Of a stretch of DNA of 64,000 nucleotides, positions 22,382-33,008 are shown one piece after another. How positions within the stretch are numbered: the stretch's first letter is position 1; each line of letters begins with the position of its first letter. Position numbers and translations under genes: made by a program. A model generated the notes under the pieces. The model made no database searches, was not told where the DNA came from, and saw nothing but the letters and a program-made list of their open reading frames with translations. This DNA is from Pseudoips prasinana (lineage: Eukaryota > Arthropoda > Insecta > Lepidoptera > Nolidae). The stretch spans positions 30,788,001-30,852,000 of the forward strand of contig OX621255.1 of the NCBI GenBank assembly GCA_951640165.1, written 5' to 3'.

Positions 22382-22715
22382 ATTATATTATGAGACTTTG
22401 ACTACCTTTGGTCTAGCGGTAGCTTGTTCAACCGCAGATAATGAGGTCCTGGGTTCAAATCCTGGGTCAGGCCAAAAAGTGATTTTGGGATTTTTCCGTA
22501 AAAGAAATTTCGCAGTGTCAGCCCGAAGTCTGGAAGTTGGCGGTATTACACCCCCATGCCTCGAAGAGCACGTAAAGCCGTCGGTCCTGTACCTGACCTC
22601 TTTCGGATCATGAGAGTGATGGAATAGAAAGTGCCCCTGTATTTGCGCACACACTTGTGCACTATAATATGTGGCCGAAATTCGGTCGGGAGGAGATCAT
22701 TATTATATTATGAGA
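22382..22715 (+). mobile_element. SINE A with 14-bp target duplication
   Basis: The element 22396-22701 is flanked by exact ATTATATTATGAGA (22382-22395, 22702-22715). The first bases of the head are altered (ACTACCTTTGGTCTAGCGG), and part of the tail around GCGCAGATGGC is deleted. Confidence 0.85.
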
Positions 22716-23114
22716 TATTTGAAAGTGAGAAATACAGACCTAGCTATAGCAGGTAAAAGGTTTGCAATCCCTTAAGACGTTGGTCATTACATCCGTGACC
22801 AAAATATTTAGACATTATAAAAATAGCTTATTATGATACGAAATTGTTTCTGCTCCACGACCACACTTTAACTTGAAACGTATTTCTTTTTATAATATTT
22901 ATTTTGTAATAAAAAGAATCATCGATAAGCAAGCACATTTCTGTGATTCAGACACAAATTTAGTTAAAATCAGTGTACTATTTTCGATTTTGGTAATAAA
23001 ATACATAGGTACCTATATTTCGTACGTTAAGTTCAAAATAATTGACGATCTCTTTATAATGTAGGAATCTTATTGTAAGTGTCTCCCCTGACGCAACGTT
23101 AAATGTACAGGCAT
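22716..23114. other. Unassigned AT-rich stretch
   Basis: Nothing recognised. A 63-codon Ile/Phe-rich frame at 22873-23064 looks like chance. Confidence 0.5.
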
Positions 23115-23254
23115 GTACAGAAGCCAGCACATCAAGCTACCCCAATCTGTCCAATTTCCCCAATTGAAAGTGAACCTTATGCTTTTGTGATAAAGCTGTA
23201 AAACTATAAAAGATATTTGACAGATAGGGGTAGCTGGATGTGCTGGTATCTGTA
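23115..23254. mobile_element. Palindromic MITE P3, copy 1
   Basis: Arms start GTACAGAAGCCAGCACATC and end with a mutated complement (GATGTGCTGGTATCTGTA). The centre has AACCTTATGCTTTTGTGAT. It directly abuts P2 copy 2. Confidence 0.7.
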
Positions 23255-23379
23255 AGTAAACACGGCTACATATCAAGCTATACTTTTCTAGTATAAGCTG
23301 ATCTCGCGTTGTATAGGATTTCCATACAATGAGAGGTCAGTTTATATTGGAAATGTATAGCTTATGTAGCCGTGAGTAC
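23255..23379. mobile_element. Palindromic MITE P2, copy 2
   Basis: Reads GTAAACACGGCTACATATCA through to GTAGCCGTGAGTAC, 125 bp, with the same centre TTGTATAGGATTTCC as copy 1. Confidence 0.75.
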
Positions 23380-23652
23380 CTATACAATTATTTATTAACT
23401 TTCTACTGAACAGCATTTATGGCGTGTTTAAGTATTATCGATGCGAATGTACGCTAAGTTATGGACAAATCGATTGATTGAGAATTCAATTAAGTATAAT
23501 AATTATTTAATCAATGCTTTATGATCCAATTCTATAATAATTGGCCTATTCTTATAAAAGTTGGATTTTATAGCTTTTGTATTCTTGTTTTATGTATCAA
23601 CTAAATTTAAACTTAACTTAACCTTAATATTATTAGTTACTACTAGTTGACG

Positions 23653-23925
23653 GGCCTGTTGGCGTGGTTGGCAAATGCTTGCTTTTTACCGCAGAGATCG
23701 TGGGTTCGATTCCTACCCAGGACAGATATTTGTGTGCATGAACATGTCTGTTTGTCCTGCGTCTGGGTGTAATTATCTATAAAAGCATGTATTTACAAAA
23801 TAACAGCATTATAATAATATGTAGTATATCAATTATCTGGTTTCTATAGTAGGTACAAGCTCCGCTTAGTTTGGGATCAGATGGTCTTGTGTAAATAATG
23901 TCCCAAGATATTATTATTATTTATA
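23653..23925 (+). mobile_element. SINE B, full-length copy
   Basis: Head GGCCTGTTGGCGTGGTTGGC with B-box-like GGGTTCGATTCC, body ACCCAGGACAGATATTTGTG, tail ATCTGGTTTCTATAG...TTTGGGATCAG and ATTATTATT end. This is the best reference copy for the family. Confidence 0.85.
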
Positions 23926-24856
23926 AATTTATTATTTTGTGAATAATTGAATATATAAATTAAAACAAACCAATAGAGTATACTTAAAACATATTAAATA
24001 ACGAATTATTTAAAGACTAATTAAAAACCAAATCAAACAGTGGTTGCTCTCGTATATTTGTTCTCAAAGAATACTAAAATACACAATAAGTTCTATACAC
24101 CCGGCAAAGACTACATGCAGGATTGACAATCAGCTAGAACGAAGTCAGACGAACACTCTTGTCCCTCTAGACCGTTCCACCAATCACGAAGCCGCAGTCA
24201 TAGGCAGGTTCGTTTTTCTGTTATTCTATTGGTCCAAAGCTGTAGAGAAACGATGAAGACTTGTGGTCCTCATCACCATGCCAGCTCTTCTGCAGTCGCC
24301 CCCCACACTCGGAGCGCGATATTCCTGTGGCGTATCAACCACACAGCCACGAAGCATATGAATCAGTTATATCAACTGCTGAAACAAAACTGATGAAAAT
24401 ATTTCGACATTAGTCATTACACTAACGAAGTAGGTACTTTATTGATGTTTTTGATTAATTTTGCAATCAAGAGCCGTTTTGAAATGTAGACCTCATCAAA
24501 TTTGGTCAAGTAATTTGTGTGAAGTTAACACATCGGCGTGTGAATAGTCTTAAAAATATAATTTATGATTTTATGTGTTGTGTTATAATAATAAGTAAAG
24601 TGCAGATTTAGTCGCCAAGATCTCCCAAGTTTGTTACCTCTCTCGTAATGGAGAAGCCAAGCATTAGAGGAATTTGCACAATAATTGATCTCATTTAAAT
24701 GAGACCTTTCTATTTAACAACTCTAACAGAAAGGGAACTACTGCCCATTAGAGAAAGAGAGAAGTAGAATTAGTAGTTAGTTAGGCCGCACGCAGAGCGG
24801 TTTGAGCACCAGGCCATGAGGACCTGATGTTTAAAATATGAGAACATTTCGTTACT
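23926..24856. other. Unique stretch
   Basis: A less AT-rich segment at about 24090-24370 contains two CCAAT-box-like sites in opposite orientation (CACCAATCAC and CTATTGGTCC). It also holds a 70-codon frame (24044-24256) with no recognised domain. Confidence 0.35.
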
Positions 24857-24935
24857 TCTTCATGTCAGCCACATGATGTCCACAACAGGAAGAAAGTCTC
24901 CCCCAAAGAACTCCGCAATGGTTTAGGTAGCATTC
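24857..24935 (-). mobile_element. Diverged RTE-type 3' end
   Basis: The plus strand reads TGTCAGCCACATGATGTCCAC...AGTCTCCCCCAAAGA, the inverted and mutated form of the RTE terminus. Confidence 0.5.
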
Positions 24936-25014
24936 ATTATCCCAAACTAGGCAGATTCTGTAACAATAGCGACCAGACAACTGATAGAAATACTGATAAA
25001 GTTCTAAAGATCTG

Positions 25015-25330
25015 AAGGAGATTATGTTTAGGTTTAATTATCGAAATTTATAGTTTAAGCTATGTAGTAAAATATAGCTTAAACTATAAACTTCGATAAT
25101 TAAACCGAAATATAATCCCTGACAATAACTTAATACAAGCTAGCTAAATATAAATATCATTAATATTATAAAATAGATTTTACAAATGTTTTAACAAACC
25201 GTGTACCTAAATATCTATATGTAACTAGAAATAAGTATGTATAACCTAACTATATTACTGCAAACATGTTCTGACTATTTACAAGCGCTTTTTAAAAGTC
25301 TCCTTGTATATAAACCTTTTTTATTTTATT
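25015..25330 (-). mobile_element. Repeat F copy with duplicated inner end
   Basis: The right edge matches the F arm (CATGTTCTGACTATTTACAA). The left part matches the other end of the 53250 copy (AGTTATTGTCAAGG and TTTAATTATCGAAATTTATA). That left end is present twice in opposite orientation (25028-25065 and 25070-25110), making an AT-rich hairpin. Confidence 0.55.
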
Positions 25331-25480
25331 TTTATTTAAAGACATCCATAGTATAGATAAATAACACCCAGATACGGAACAAATAATCGTACAAAGATTA
25401 ATCCTGGGATCGAACCCACGACCTCTAACTTAGCAGTCAGTTTCACTAACCACTAGACCAAAAGGTTATTGATACTCCAC
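25331..25480 (-). mobile_element. SINE D, minus strand
   Basis: The reverse complement has head TGGTCTAGTGGTTAGTGAAA-like sequence and GGTCGTGGGTTCGATCCC, then the ATTTGTTCCGTATCTGGGTG block shared with the 35410 copy. The tail is missing. Confidence 0.6.
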
Positions 25481-26062
25481 ATAAGTCCTTTTTGATACTA
25501 TTCAGCAGTAACTACTTCTAAATATAATATTCAACGTAATTAAACAAGCTAAATATAAAAAAAAATATACAAATACGAACAGGTCCTGCAAGGTCTGTGG
25601 TGGGCGGGCGGTTCCCGTGGGCGGACACTTGATACACTTAGTAGGGCGGATAGGTTTTATGGTTGAAGGGAGACTGGTCTTGCGGTGTAACGGAAGTGCA
25701 GTGACATTATTCAGTAAATAAACGGATTATAATAATAAATCTAGACACAAAATTCATATAAAAATTATTTATTTATTTATCTATAGTTCAATAAAACGGT
25801 TAATAACCAATTACATTAATTAACATAGACAGAATTACATAATTTATTTTTAGGGTTACATACAAAATTCAATACAAAATACTGGACATCCTTGCATACT
25901 TTCTTTCGCAGAAAACCAAACATATTCGCCTAATGTCTGTCCATCTACGGGCAAACACAATAATAATTTTGATTAAAATGAATTCATGTAAATTGATTTT
26001 ATATTATATACCATTCTTAATTGTCTAGTATATACTATCTTACGAAACTTTATTCTCATTGT
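25481..26062. other. Unique stretch
   Basis: A GC-rich patch at about 25585-25680 (GGTGGGCGGGCGGTTCCCGT) stands out. It has no frame of note. Confidence 0.4.
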
Positions 26063-26256
26063 GTGGAATAATATCCTGGGTCAATATTTAGACATGGCTA
26101 TCTGATCCCAAATTAAGCAGAGCTTGTACTATGGCAACCAGATAACTGATGTACTACATAATATACTACTTTTCGTTTGTAAATACATACTTATATTGAT
26201 AATTACACCCAGACTCAGGACAAACAGATGTGTTCATGCACATAAATATCTGTCAG
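26063..26256 (-). mobile_element. SINE B, head missing
   Basis: Tail CTGATCCCAAATTAAGCAGA and body ACCCAGACTCAGGACAAACA are present. The sequence breaks off at AAATATCTGTC before the tRNA-like head, so the copy is 5'-truncated. Confidence 0.75.
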
Positions 26257-27182
26257 CGTGAAAATAATTAATAATTAATTAAATGTATACCTTACGACTG
26301 TTAACTAATAAATACCTTGTCACTCTTTATTATAATCATAAATAACCAAGTTCGCAGCCCTATAATTTAGACACTTGCTAAATAAAATGTCGTTACATCT
26401 CTTACTATTACAGCCCGTGGGAAAAAGACAGGGCATACTCTTCTCCAAACCACAGAATTGGTCAACAGGTTTTCAATTTGTCGATTATTTACCCTCAGTA
26501 TTACGCACCGAAACAGCTAAAGATGTCCTCGTCCTGTCATTTTCGTAAGAACTCAGTTAGAAAGATTTGCAATGATATTATTTTAGTTGGTATTACTGTA
26601 TGTACTCAGTGTATGGGGGACGACAAAGAATATCATCACCCTATTTAATCCCGTGGGTGCCATAGAAGTCAACCTGTGGGAATATCTCCTAGAGAACGCG
26701 CAGCAATCTACAACATGTAACGTAATTAACGCACTTCCTGAAAATAGTTTGTTCAGAATCCTTTACTGAATCGATTTAAATATCATTTTTAATATAACAA
26801 TTTTTTTATTCCAAAATAATTAAAACTACGGAAATTATTTTCATATCAACCCTGTAGAGTTAAAACCAATTGAAATGGACCGTAAGTCAAAGTAATAAGA
26901 CTTATAAATCGCAGTCTTATTTGTATTCATACAAATTCCACAATTCAATACAAAATAAATCAAAATAAACTTTATTCCAAGAAATTAATTTAGTAAATAA
27001 TAATGAATATATATGTTAAATTAAAAATTCAGTGTATGTATTATGATTACAACATAATATTCCAATTGGGGTGTTTGAGGGTGTGCGTTAATTATGTTAC
27101 ATATTGTATATACTATTACTATAGTATTGCCCCTTTGTTAAGCATGATCTCCAAATGACGGACACAGCTCCATTGTGGAAAT
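26257..27182. other. Mostly unique, with short dispersed repeats
   Basis: 26385-26445 (TGTCGTTACATCTCT...GACAGGGCATAC) recurs at 40530-40600. 26620-26760 is a K repeat (AAGAATATCATCACC...GGGAATATCTCC) also seen at 48255 and 53940. 26950-27055 (ACTTTATTCCAAGAAA...CAGTGTATGTATTATGATTA) recurs at 46085. Confidence 0.45.
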
Positions 27183-27232
27183 CTTTTGGGGAGGCCCTTG
27201 TCCATCAGTGGACGTTTTTCGGCTGACATGAT
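27183..27232 (+). mobile_element. RTE 3' terminus
   Basis: GGGGAGGCCCTTGTCCATCA...TTTTCGGCTGACATGATG, about 48 bp, mutated. Confidence 0.65.
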
Positions 27233-27631
27233 GGTATTACTTGAATTTTAACACGGCCCTGTAATGTGATTTTTACTGTGGAATTAATTTAAATGCGACG
27301 AATAGCTTAATTTGACGAAGTGTTTGGTATATACATTACCTCCCAAGACGCAAGCGGAAGCTGGCTATAAAATAATAAAGAGTAATCATTTACATACACA
27401 TATTATATACACATCAATTAGACAAGTAGCATTGACAAATAACTGGTCTGTTTTGCATATATGGACAAAATTAAATTGGGTCAAATTATAGAGTTAAACT
27501 TAACATACCTGCCTGGTTTTACAAAACATGTTGTAAAACAAAAACAAAATGTAACTAAAAAAAAAGTGTACTTTTTGGGTGAACAAAAAGCGTGAAACTT
27601 ATTATTATATTATATTACATACATATTATAG

Positions 27632-27835
27632 AACATTCTCTGATCAAATCAGAGACGTACTCAAGAAAGGTCAGGTCAGAAGTACCCTAAACCGGCGAGC
27701 ATGTATGAAGAATATTATGTCAGTAAACGAAGCGGAAGAGGTGTGCAAGGATCGTGACAAATGGAAGTCTGTTGCCTCTGCCTACCCCTCTGGGAGACAG
27801 GCGTGAGTCTATGTATGTATGTATGTATATTACAT
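27632..27835 (+). pseudogene. L2 LINE 3' coding end and tail
   Basis: An open frame ending at 27806 encodes FSDQIRDVLKKGQV followed by [18 protein letters not shown] and a KWKSVASAYPSG end, a C-terminal segment I associate with a moth RTE-like LINE. A TGA stop is followed at once by (TATG)n, a short tandem tail typical of RTE-type elements. A decayed minus-strand copy lies at 39037. Confidence 0.5.
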
Positions 27836-28184
27836 ACAACTATTATAGTAGGTAGTACATTTTGATTTGAAGTGTTAAAAGTAGTAGTATTTCTATCGAC
27901 AGTCCCCAAATACTGCACCGCGTGTTTTTTTTTAATGTCCGAGTCATTGCACAACATTCTGGTCTCTCTATCGCTACTGTGGCGCCTGGCCCATACTCCT
28001 AATAGCGTTATATGGAACATAAATTGATACCTAATGAACATTTGCGTAATATCGGACGCCTGTCTTATACTTCATTTAAATATACCTTAGAACTTTATAG
28101 TTAATAGAAAACGAGTTATTTTCAAGCTCGTGGGTGGTAACGTTGACCAGTTTGTGAGTAGTAATTAAGTTTGTTACGTTTTAA
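27836..28184. other. Unassigned stretch
   Basis: Nothing recognised between the L2 tail and P2 copy 3. Confidence 0.5.
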
Positions 28185-28307
28185 GACATACGGCGTCTCA
28201 AGCTATACATTTCCAATATAAGCTGACCTCTTATTGTATGGAAATCCTATACAATGCGGGATCAGCTTATACTGGAAATGTATAGGTTGATATGTAGCCG
28301 TGTGTAC
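28185..28307. mobile_element. Palindromic MITE P2, copy 3
   Basis: The left terminal bases are damaged (ACATACGGCGTCTCAAGC). The inner arm (TATACATTTCCAATATAAGC) and right arm (ATGTAGCCGTGTGTAC) are well kept. The centre is in the opposite orientation to copies 1 and 2. Confidence 0.7.
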
Positions 28308-28344
28308 TTTATCGTATGGGCAGTGGTTACCTTCGTGACAGACT

Positions 28345-28550
28345 TGTTCTAGCCGCCCAGTAGGCCTCTGACATGGCTTAACGACTGTATTGTAATGACT
28401 TCAACCGGAACCGACAGCTTAACACTTCGAAGCATGGAGACGCTCAAAAATTAGACCACTTTGGGGGAACCTAGTTGATTATCCTCACCGATCACCTTAC
28501 GGATTGGTGATAGCATCTAGCTATGAGCGCCTCAACTACATAGTATGAGA
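28345..28550 (-). mobile_element. 5S rRNA-derived SINE
   Basis: The reverse complement has GAGGCGCTCATAGC, CCGTAAGGTGATCGGTGAGG and a degraded box A to box C region. It then has CCGGTTGAAGTCATT and CAGAGGCCTACTGGGCGGCT. The box C block itself is largely lost. Confidence 0.55.
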
Positions 28551-29040
28551 CTAAATTCTAAAATGTACTCTTACGCAAGGGTATATGTATACTAATTAAC
28601 AGTATCACAGAGTCGTATTTTTCGTCTTTTAAGGGCTATCGGTAGATCAGCGTTACAGTAATTATTTACTGTAGCATTTGCTGATGTAGACGCGTTACCT
28701 AGCTTTTACGGAAAATGTTGTAAACATCCAAATGAACTCCTATGTAAACTGAACGTAACTAGTTATGTCTTTTATGTAAACTATGTTTAGTTAAGGATTA
28801 TCTTTGCTTGTAGAGAATAAATCTTTTTCTTTGTGTAGAGTGACAGTTGTAGAAAACCTGGTCTCATACATTCGAAGTCAGTAACCGCCTTTAACCGAGA
28901 ATTGAACCTCACAACAACAACACTCTTCTTGCACGGCGGCGTGCTTAGTTAGTTTGCATCCCCGATCGCCTTTATAGTTCGGAGAAGTATGTCATAAACT
29001 GATGAAAACAAAAATGACTAAAATAGAAACATTCTCACAT
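28551..29040. other. Unassigned stretch
   Basis: No repeat or coding signal was recognised. Confidence 0.45.
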
Positions 29041-29180
29041 GTACAAATAATGCGGATAAAAACGGATACTAAGATGTGCAATGCTTATCAGACACAGATT
29101 CGTCGTAGGTGGGAATTGAATCTCCGTCCGTGGGCCTTATAGTCAGGATCACTTGCCATTAGACCAACAGGCCAGTATAT
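29041..29180 (-). mobile_element. SINE D-like head, minus strand
   Basis: The reverse complement has TGGCCTGTTGGTCTAATGGC and a degraded B box (GATTCAATTCCC). The anticodon region reads CTGACTATAAGGCC. No shared tail was found. Confidence 0.4.
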
Positions 29181-29412
29181 TTTAAAACCCACAAATTTAA
29201 TATATATATCGCTAAATACGCCACGCCATTTTCAAGCTCATTTAAAAACAATTATGAAACTAATGTTATTCTTACACTCCATCTTCCCATTGAAAAATTT
29301 AGAGCCATTATTATGAGTTTACAGAAGCACGTAAACAAGCATGTTTACGACGAGACAATGTGTGTCGCACGAAGGACAAACAAACACAGTTAACGATGAC
29401 TAATTCGACCTT

Positions 29413-29465
29413 ATCGATTAATCGATGGACTCAGCCAATTATCGAGATATCGATCTTGGATCGAT
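29413..29465. promoter_or_regulatory. Cluster of four ATCGAT palindromes
   Basis: ATCGAT occurs at 29413, 29421, 29449 and 29460, plus ATCGAG at 29441, within otherwise unique sequence. Clustered CGATA/ATCGAT sites are bound by DREF- and BEAF-type factors in Drosophila. Whether that holds in this organism is inference. Confidence 0.3.
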
Positions 29466-29689
29466 TGTTTTTGTTTTGAGCCCAGTAAGGAAGAACGTTG
29501 GCGGGTTATGGACTTTTTCTTTTGTGATAAAGATACTGGTATTATAATATCATTTTTATCTTTTATTAATTTTCGCAATTATGATCTTTTTATCTTTTTT
29601 GGTGTTATCTAATAGGCATCAGTTTACATGAATTCGTGCTACATTAGATACTTATCATCGTTCATACGGGCCATGAAAAATTTTCTAGC

Positions 29690-29840
29690 ACCTTCTACCA
29701 ATTTCGGGTAGGTGCTCTGCCGCTAAGCTATGAACAGCACCGGCAAATAACGTCGGATTTTAGAATATCCTTGCTAACGCCCTTACTGAGGTTATCTACT
29801 ACTGGGTATGTTAACGCTTTGCATTACGGATGAAATTAAG
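29690..29840. repeat. E-related repeat, centre only
   Basis: ACCTTCTACCAATTTCGGGT and GGTGCTCTGCCGCTAAGCTA match the centre of the 40036-40243 element, and TAACGCTTTGCATTACGGA matches its right flank. The 51-bp arms are gone. Confidence 0.5.
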
Positions 29841-30048
29841 AAAGTTGTTTAATTAGGGTGGTTCATAGTTATTTTTATATCATTCCGCTTAGCAATTAAA
29901 AAGCAGCAATACAATTATTTACACGACTGTCAAGACGGCTAATGATTTTCATGCGTATAGATGAAGTTTGTATGTAGGTACTATTCTTTGGTGAACTCTC
30001 CCCAACTCCCAACGAAATAACAAAATAGATTAATTGTTCTTGTTGCAG

Positions 30049-30140
30049 CTTGGTTATGTATTTCATGTCTTATTTATTTACTTTCTTTTTATTTACAGGT
30101 AAGTTCAGTATCTACTATAGCAGTGCCTAATCTTCACAGG
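30049..30140 (+). other. Splice-site pair: candidate microexon or recursive splice site
   Basis: TTCTTGTTGCAG ends at 30048. A long pyrimidine-rich stretch ends CTTTTTATTTACAG at 30098 and is followed immediately by GTAAGTTCAG. A further CACAGG|GTAAGG lies at 30140/30141. Reading one: a 50-nt exon 30049-30098, open in all three frames. Reading two: the AG|GTAAGT at 30098/30099 is a ratchet point for stepwise removal of a long intron, with 30099-30140 as its transient exon. The surroundings are non-repetitive. No expression evidence is available here. Confidence 0.35.
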
Positions 30141-30146
30141 GTAAGG

Positions 30147-30960
30147 TTTTAAATTTATTCCTATGGGCTTTAGTAGCCCTAACGTCAACGGCTCCCAAGG
30201 CCTCAGTTATGGTTTTAAGAGGCCTGTACAAAATGGCGACTGACAACAAGCTCTGGATACAAGCAACCGACGCGCGATTGCAGCAATTAGCTAATTGTAA
30301 TTACGTTAATTTTAAGTGTAAAGACAAATTATTTTCTGCAATAAACAGTATTAAACTTAATATCTAACAAATTAATATTCACTGTTGTAATAATTTCTCG
30401 TACTTCATAGAACTTGGGGTCGCACTTGTTCGAAATTTGGCCATGATGGTTCTATTGTCAAAGACAATAGATATTTAAGATAATAAAAATGTAATCGTGT
30501 AATGTAATCTTCTCAGTTTATTAGTGTGTCAAAAGAGTAGTATGCGAAATGTTTTTTTAAATAATTTTCTCCTAATGCACTTCTTCTCCATATGAAAAGT
30601 AAAAGAAAATGATGAAAGCTTTTTGAAATTTTGGCTCTATACAAATATATATATGGCCTATGCGTATATTGCAGACGATTTACAGAGCACTCTCTGAAAT
30701 ACACTTAGGTACCTACTCCAGTGAATTAACAAACCGATACGGGAGAAAAATATTTAAGCAAAAATTTTAAAAATGTAGCAACTTTAAACTACCAATAACT
30801 ATTCTCCGACTCAATGAGTCAAAGTTTATCACTTTATCGGAATAAGAAGGCCAAAGTTGGTTATTTATCGCAAACATCACGGTCGAAATCCACTGCCGCA
30901 TGCACACTCAGAAATCTAACTATTTTTGCGATCACCCATCAATAGATAGACCACGATATT

Positions 30961-30965
<5 letters not shown>
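30147..30965. other. Unique stretch
   Basis: No repeat family or gene was recognised. Confidence 0.45.

Positions 30966-30999
<34 letters not shown>
30966..30999. repeat. (TA)n microsatellite
   Basis: An uninterrupted TA run of about 34 bp directly before a SINE C tail. Confidence 0.95.
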
Positions 31000-31002
<3 letters not shown>

Positions 31003-31234
31003 TTTACACACAGATCGTCCTATCCCCAAACTAAGCAAAGCTTGTACTATGGGTACCAGGCGACGATATACATACTTATATAGATAGATACATACTTATA
31101 TACATAGAAAATATCCATGACTCAGAAACAAATATTCGTGCTCATCACACAAATATTTGCACTTACCGGGATTCGAACCAAGGATACCAGCTTCGTAGGT
31201 AGGAGCACTACCAACTAGGCTACGGTGACCGTCA
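31003..31234 (-). mobile_element. SINE C
   Basis: Complete minus-strand copy with tail AAACTAAGCAAAGCTTGTAC and head CAACTAGGCTACGGTGACCG. The B-box complement is GGATTCGAACCA. Confidence 0.85.
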
Positions 31235-31321
31235 ATATAGTGGCATTACATACTGACAGGTACCATGAAATATTTGTGATATGTATTTCTTTGTCCAATC
31301 CTGAATAAAGGAAAAAATAAT

Positions 31322-31559
31322 AATACTAATATTATAAACGCGAAAGATTGTAAGTATGGATGGATTTTTGTTACTCTTGCACGTAAAAACTAGTTAATAG
31401 ATTTTAATTAAACTTTACAATAATATAGCTTATACATCAGAATAACACATAGGCTACAATTTATAAAAGCATTGTGTGAATTGAAATATGACGATAAGTG
31501 TCAAGTAAGTAGGAAAACATCTAGCATCTGCGAGAGGCGTGCACTGCCAAAACCGCTAG
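31322..31559 (+). mobile_element. Helitron-like element, diverged
   Basis: The 5' end ACTAATATTATAAACGCGAA is recognisable. The body is diverged, with AACACATAGGCTACAATTTA, and a CTAG lies at 31556. The ends are less certain than in its neighbour. Confidence 0.4.
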
Positions 31560-31568
31560 AGGTACACA

Positions 31569-31686
31569 TCCTACTAATATTATAAAAGCGAAAGATTGTG
31601 AGTACATATAGCTGTATGGATGTATGTTTGTTACTCTTTTACGCCAAAACTACTTTACCGCGGGTGGAACCGCGGGGCATAGCTAG
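31569..31686 (+). mobile_element. Helitron-like short element, internally deleted
   Basis: TCCTACTAATATTATAAAAG 5' end and GGCATAGCTAG 3' end, with A and T flanks. At 118 bp the middle third of the usual element is missing. Confidence 0.55.
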
Positions 31687-32041
31687 TATTTCAATAATGT
31701 TATGTATTTGTAAACTATCTTATCTCAGAGATCATAAGTATTTAAAACTGATGACGTCACCACGTAAAGCGCAAAAAAGTATCTCCGCGTAAAACATTGG
31801 TATCTGATAGCGTGACAAGTGGTAATTTCATTGGACATAATATGGGATTGTCACTATCGAGGAGACGTACAGAAGTACAGTGGATTAGCATACTAACTGC
31901 CTGAGAATATTCATTGCTACATTACTTTGTAATCTACTAATTAATTAGTGACTAATGAACCTGATGACTAAATTTTTTTAGAGTTCATTATCAGAAGCTG
32001 ATTATTATTTGCGTAAGTTCTGTTGTACCTTTATAAGTAAA

Positions 32042-32190
32042 ACGAGCTTCGCCTGCGGTTTTAACCGCGTTGAACTATATAAATTATAGCCTTTGTGTTA
32101 TTCCAGTGTGTCAGTTATAGCTGTTTAGACGTGAAGAAGTTACAAAAATACACACTCACTAATTTTCGCCTTTATAATATTATTGTGATT
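32042..32190 (-). mobile_element. Helitron-like short element
   Basis: The minus strand has AATATTATAAAGGCGAAAAT near the 5' end and GCAGGCGAAGCTCG at the 3' end. The terminal CTAG is mutated. Confidence 0.45.
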
Positions 32191-32234
32191 AAATTTGCTC
32201 TTAGTCTAATCCACTGATTGATTAATTAAATTTT

Positions 32235-33005
32235 TACTAGGACTCAGACTCAGGACAAACAGAGAGGTTCATAGACACAAATATCTTTCCTGGGTGGGAA
32301 ACAAACAAATATCTTTCGTGAAACAAACCCACCAGGACAGTTTTCTTACATCTATACACGTGAAGAACATTACCCACAACCTGGGTGTTACGACTCGAAC
32401 CTTTTTTGTTAATGTCAGTACACAGTTTTACCTAGTTAATAAACCAAAGTTTGTGGATCCGGCTCGAAGGACCACAGTCTATACATATAATAAAATCGTA
32501 GGAAAGTCAAAACTGTACATTGAATATTTTTTAAAAAGGATAATTGGGGCGTGATCTACAATCGATATCGAAACCAAGAATATAGTTTTTAGAATTTTTG
32601 TCTGTTTATCTGTTTGTCTGTATGCATGTCCGGGCTAAACTCAAAAAGAACTGCATGGATTAACTTCAAATTTCGCAAGAATATTACTAAGAGGTCGGGT
32701 CAACATATAGGCTACATATTATCACGCTATCACCTACGGGGGAGGAGCTGTAATCATTTATAAAGTTTAACGCGGGTAAAACCACGGGGCATAGCTAGTA
32801 TTAAATATCGGAAGGAAATTAAACATATACCAACGCTGGTAAAAGAGGAATATTTGGTTTATTAACTAGGTAAAACTGTGTATTGACATTGACGTATACA
32901 ATTTTACAATAGCAGAATTTTGAATGTAAGTGTTCGAAAAAAGGTTCGATGCGTAACACTGGGGCTTAAAAGGCAAGTATCTACCAACCACGCCAACCTC
33001 CCGTT
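32235..33005 (-). mobile_element. SINE B broken by inserted inverted repeats and a Helitron-like element
   Basis: The SINE B body (ACTCAGACTCAGGACAAACA) is at 32235-32300, and its head complement (GGCAAGTATCTACCAACCAC) is at 32970-33000. Between them, about 60 bp at 32395-32453 (CAGTTTTACCTAGTTAATAA) reappears inverted at 32858-32960, with the 32478-32798 element in the loop. Confidence 0.5.
32478..32798 (+). mobile_element. Helitron-like element, long subtype
   Basis: TCTATACATATAATAAAATC 5' end and CATAGCTAG 3' end. The interior matches copies at 4292 and 40988 along its full length, 321 bp. The 5' flanking base is G rather than A. Confidence 0.6.
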
Positions 33006-33008
33006 TTT

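Noticed and set aside
27715..28041. 108-codon minus-strand frame
   Set aside because: Antisense of the L2 coding end for part of its length, then unique AT-rich sequence; no coding features.
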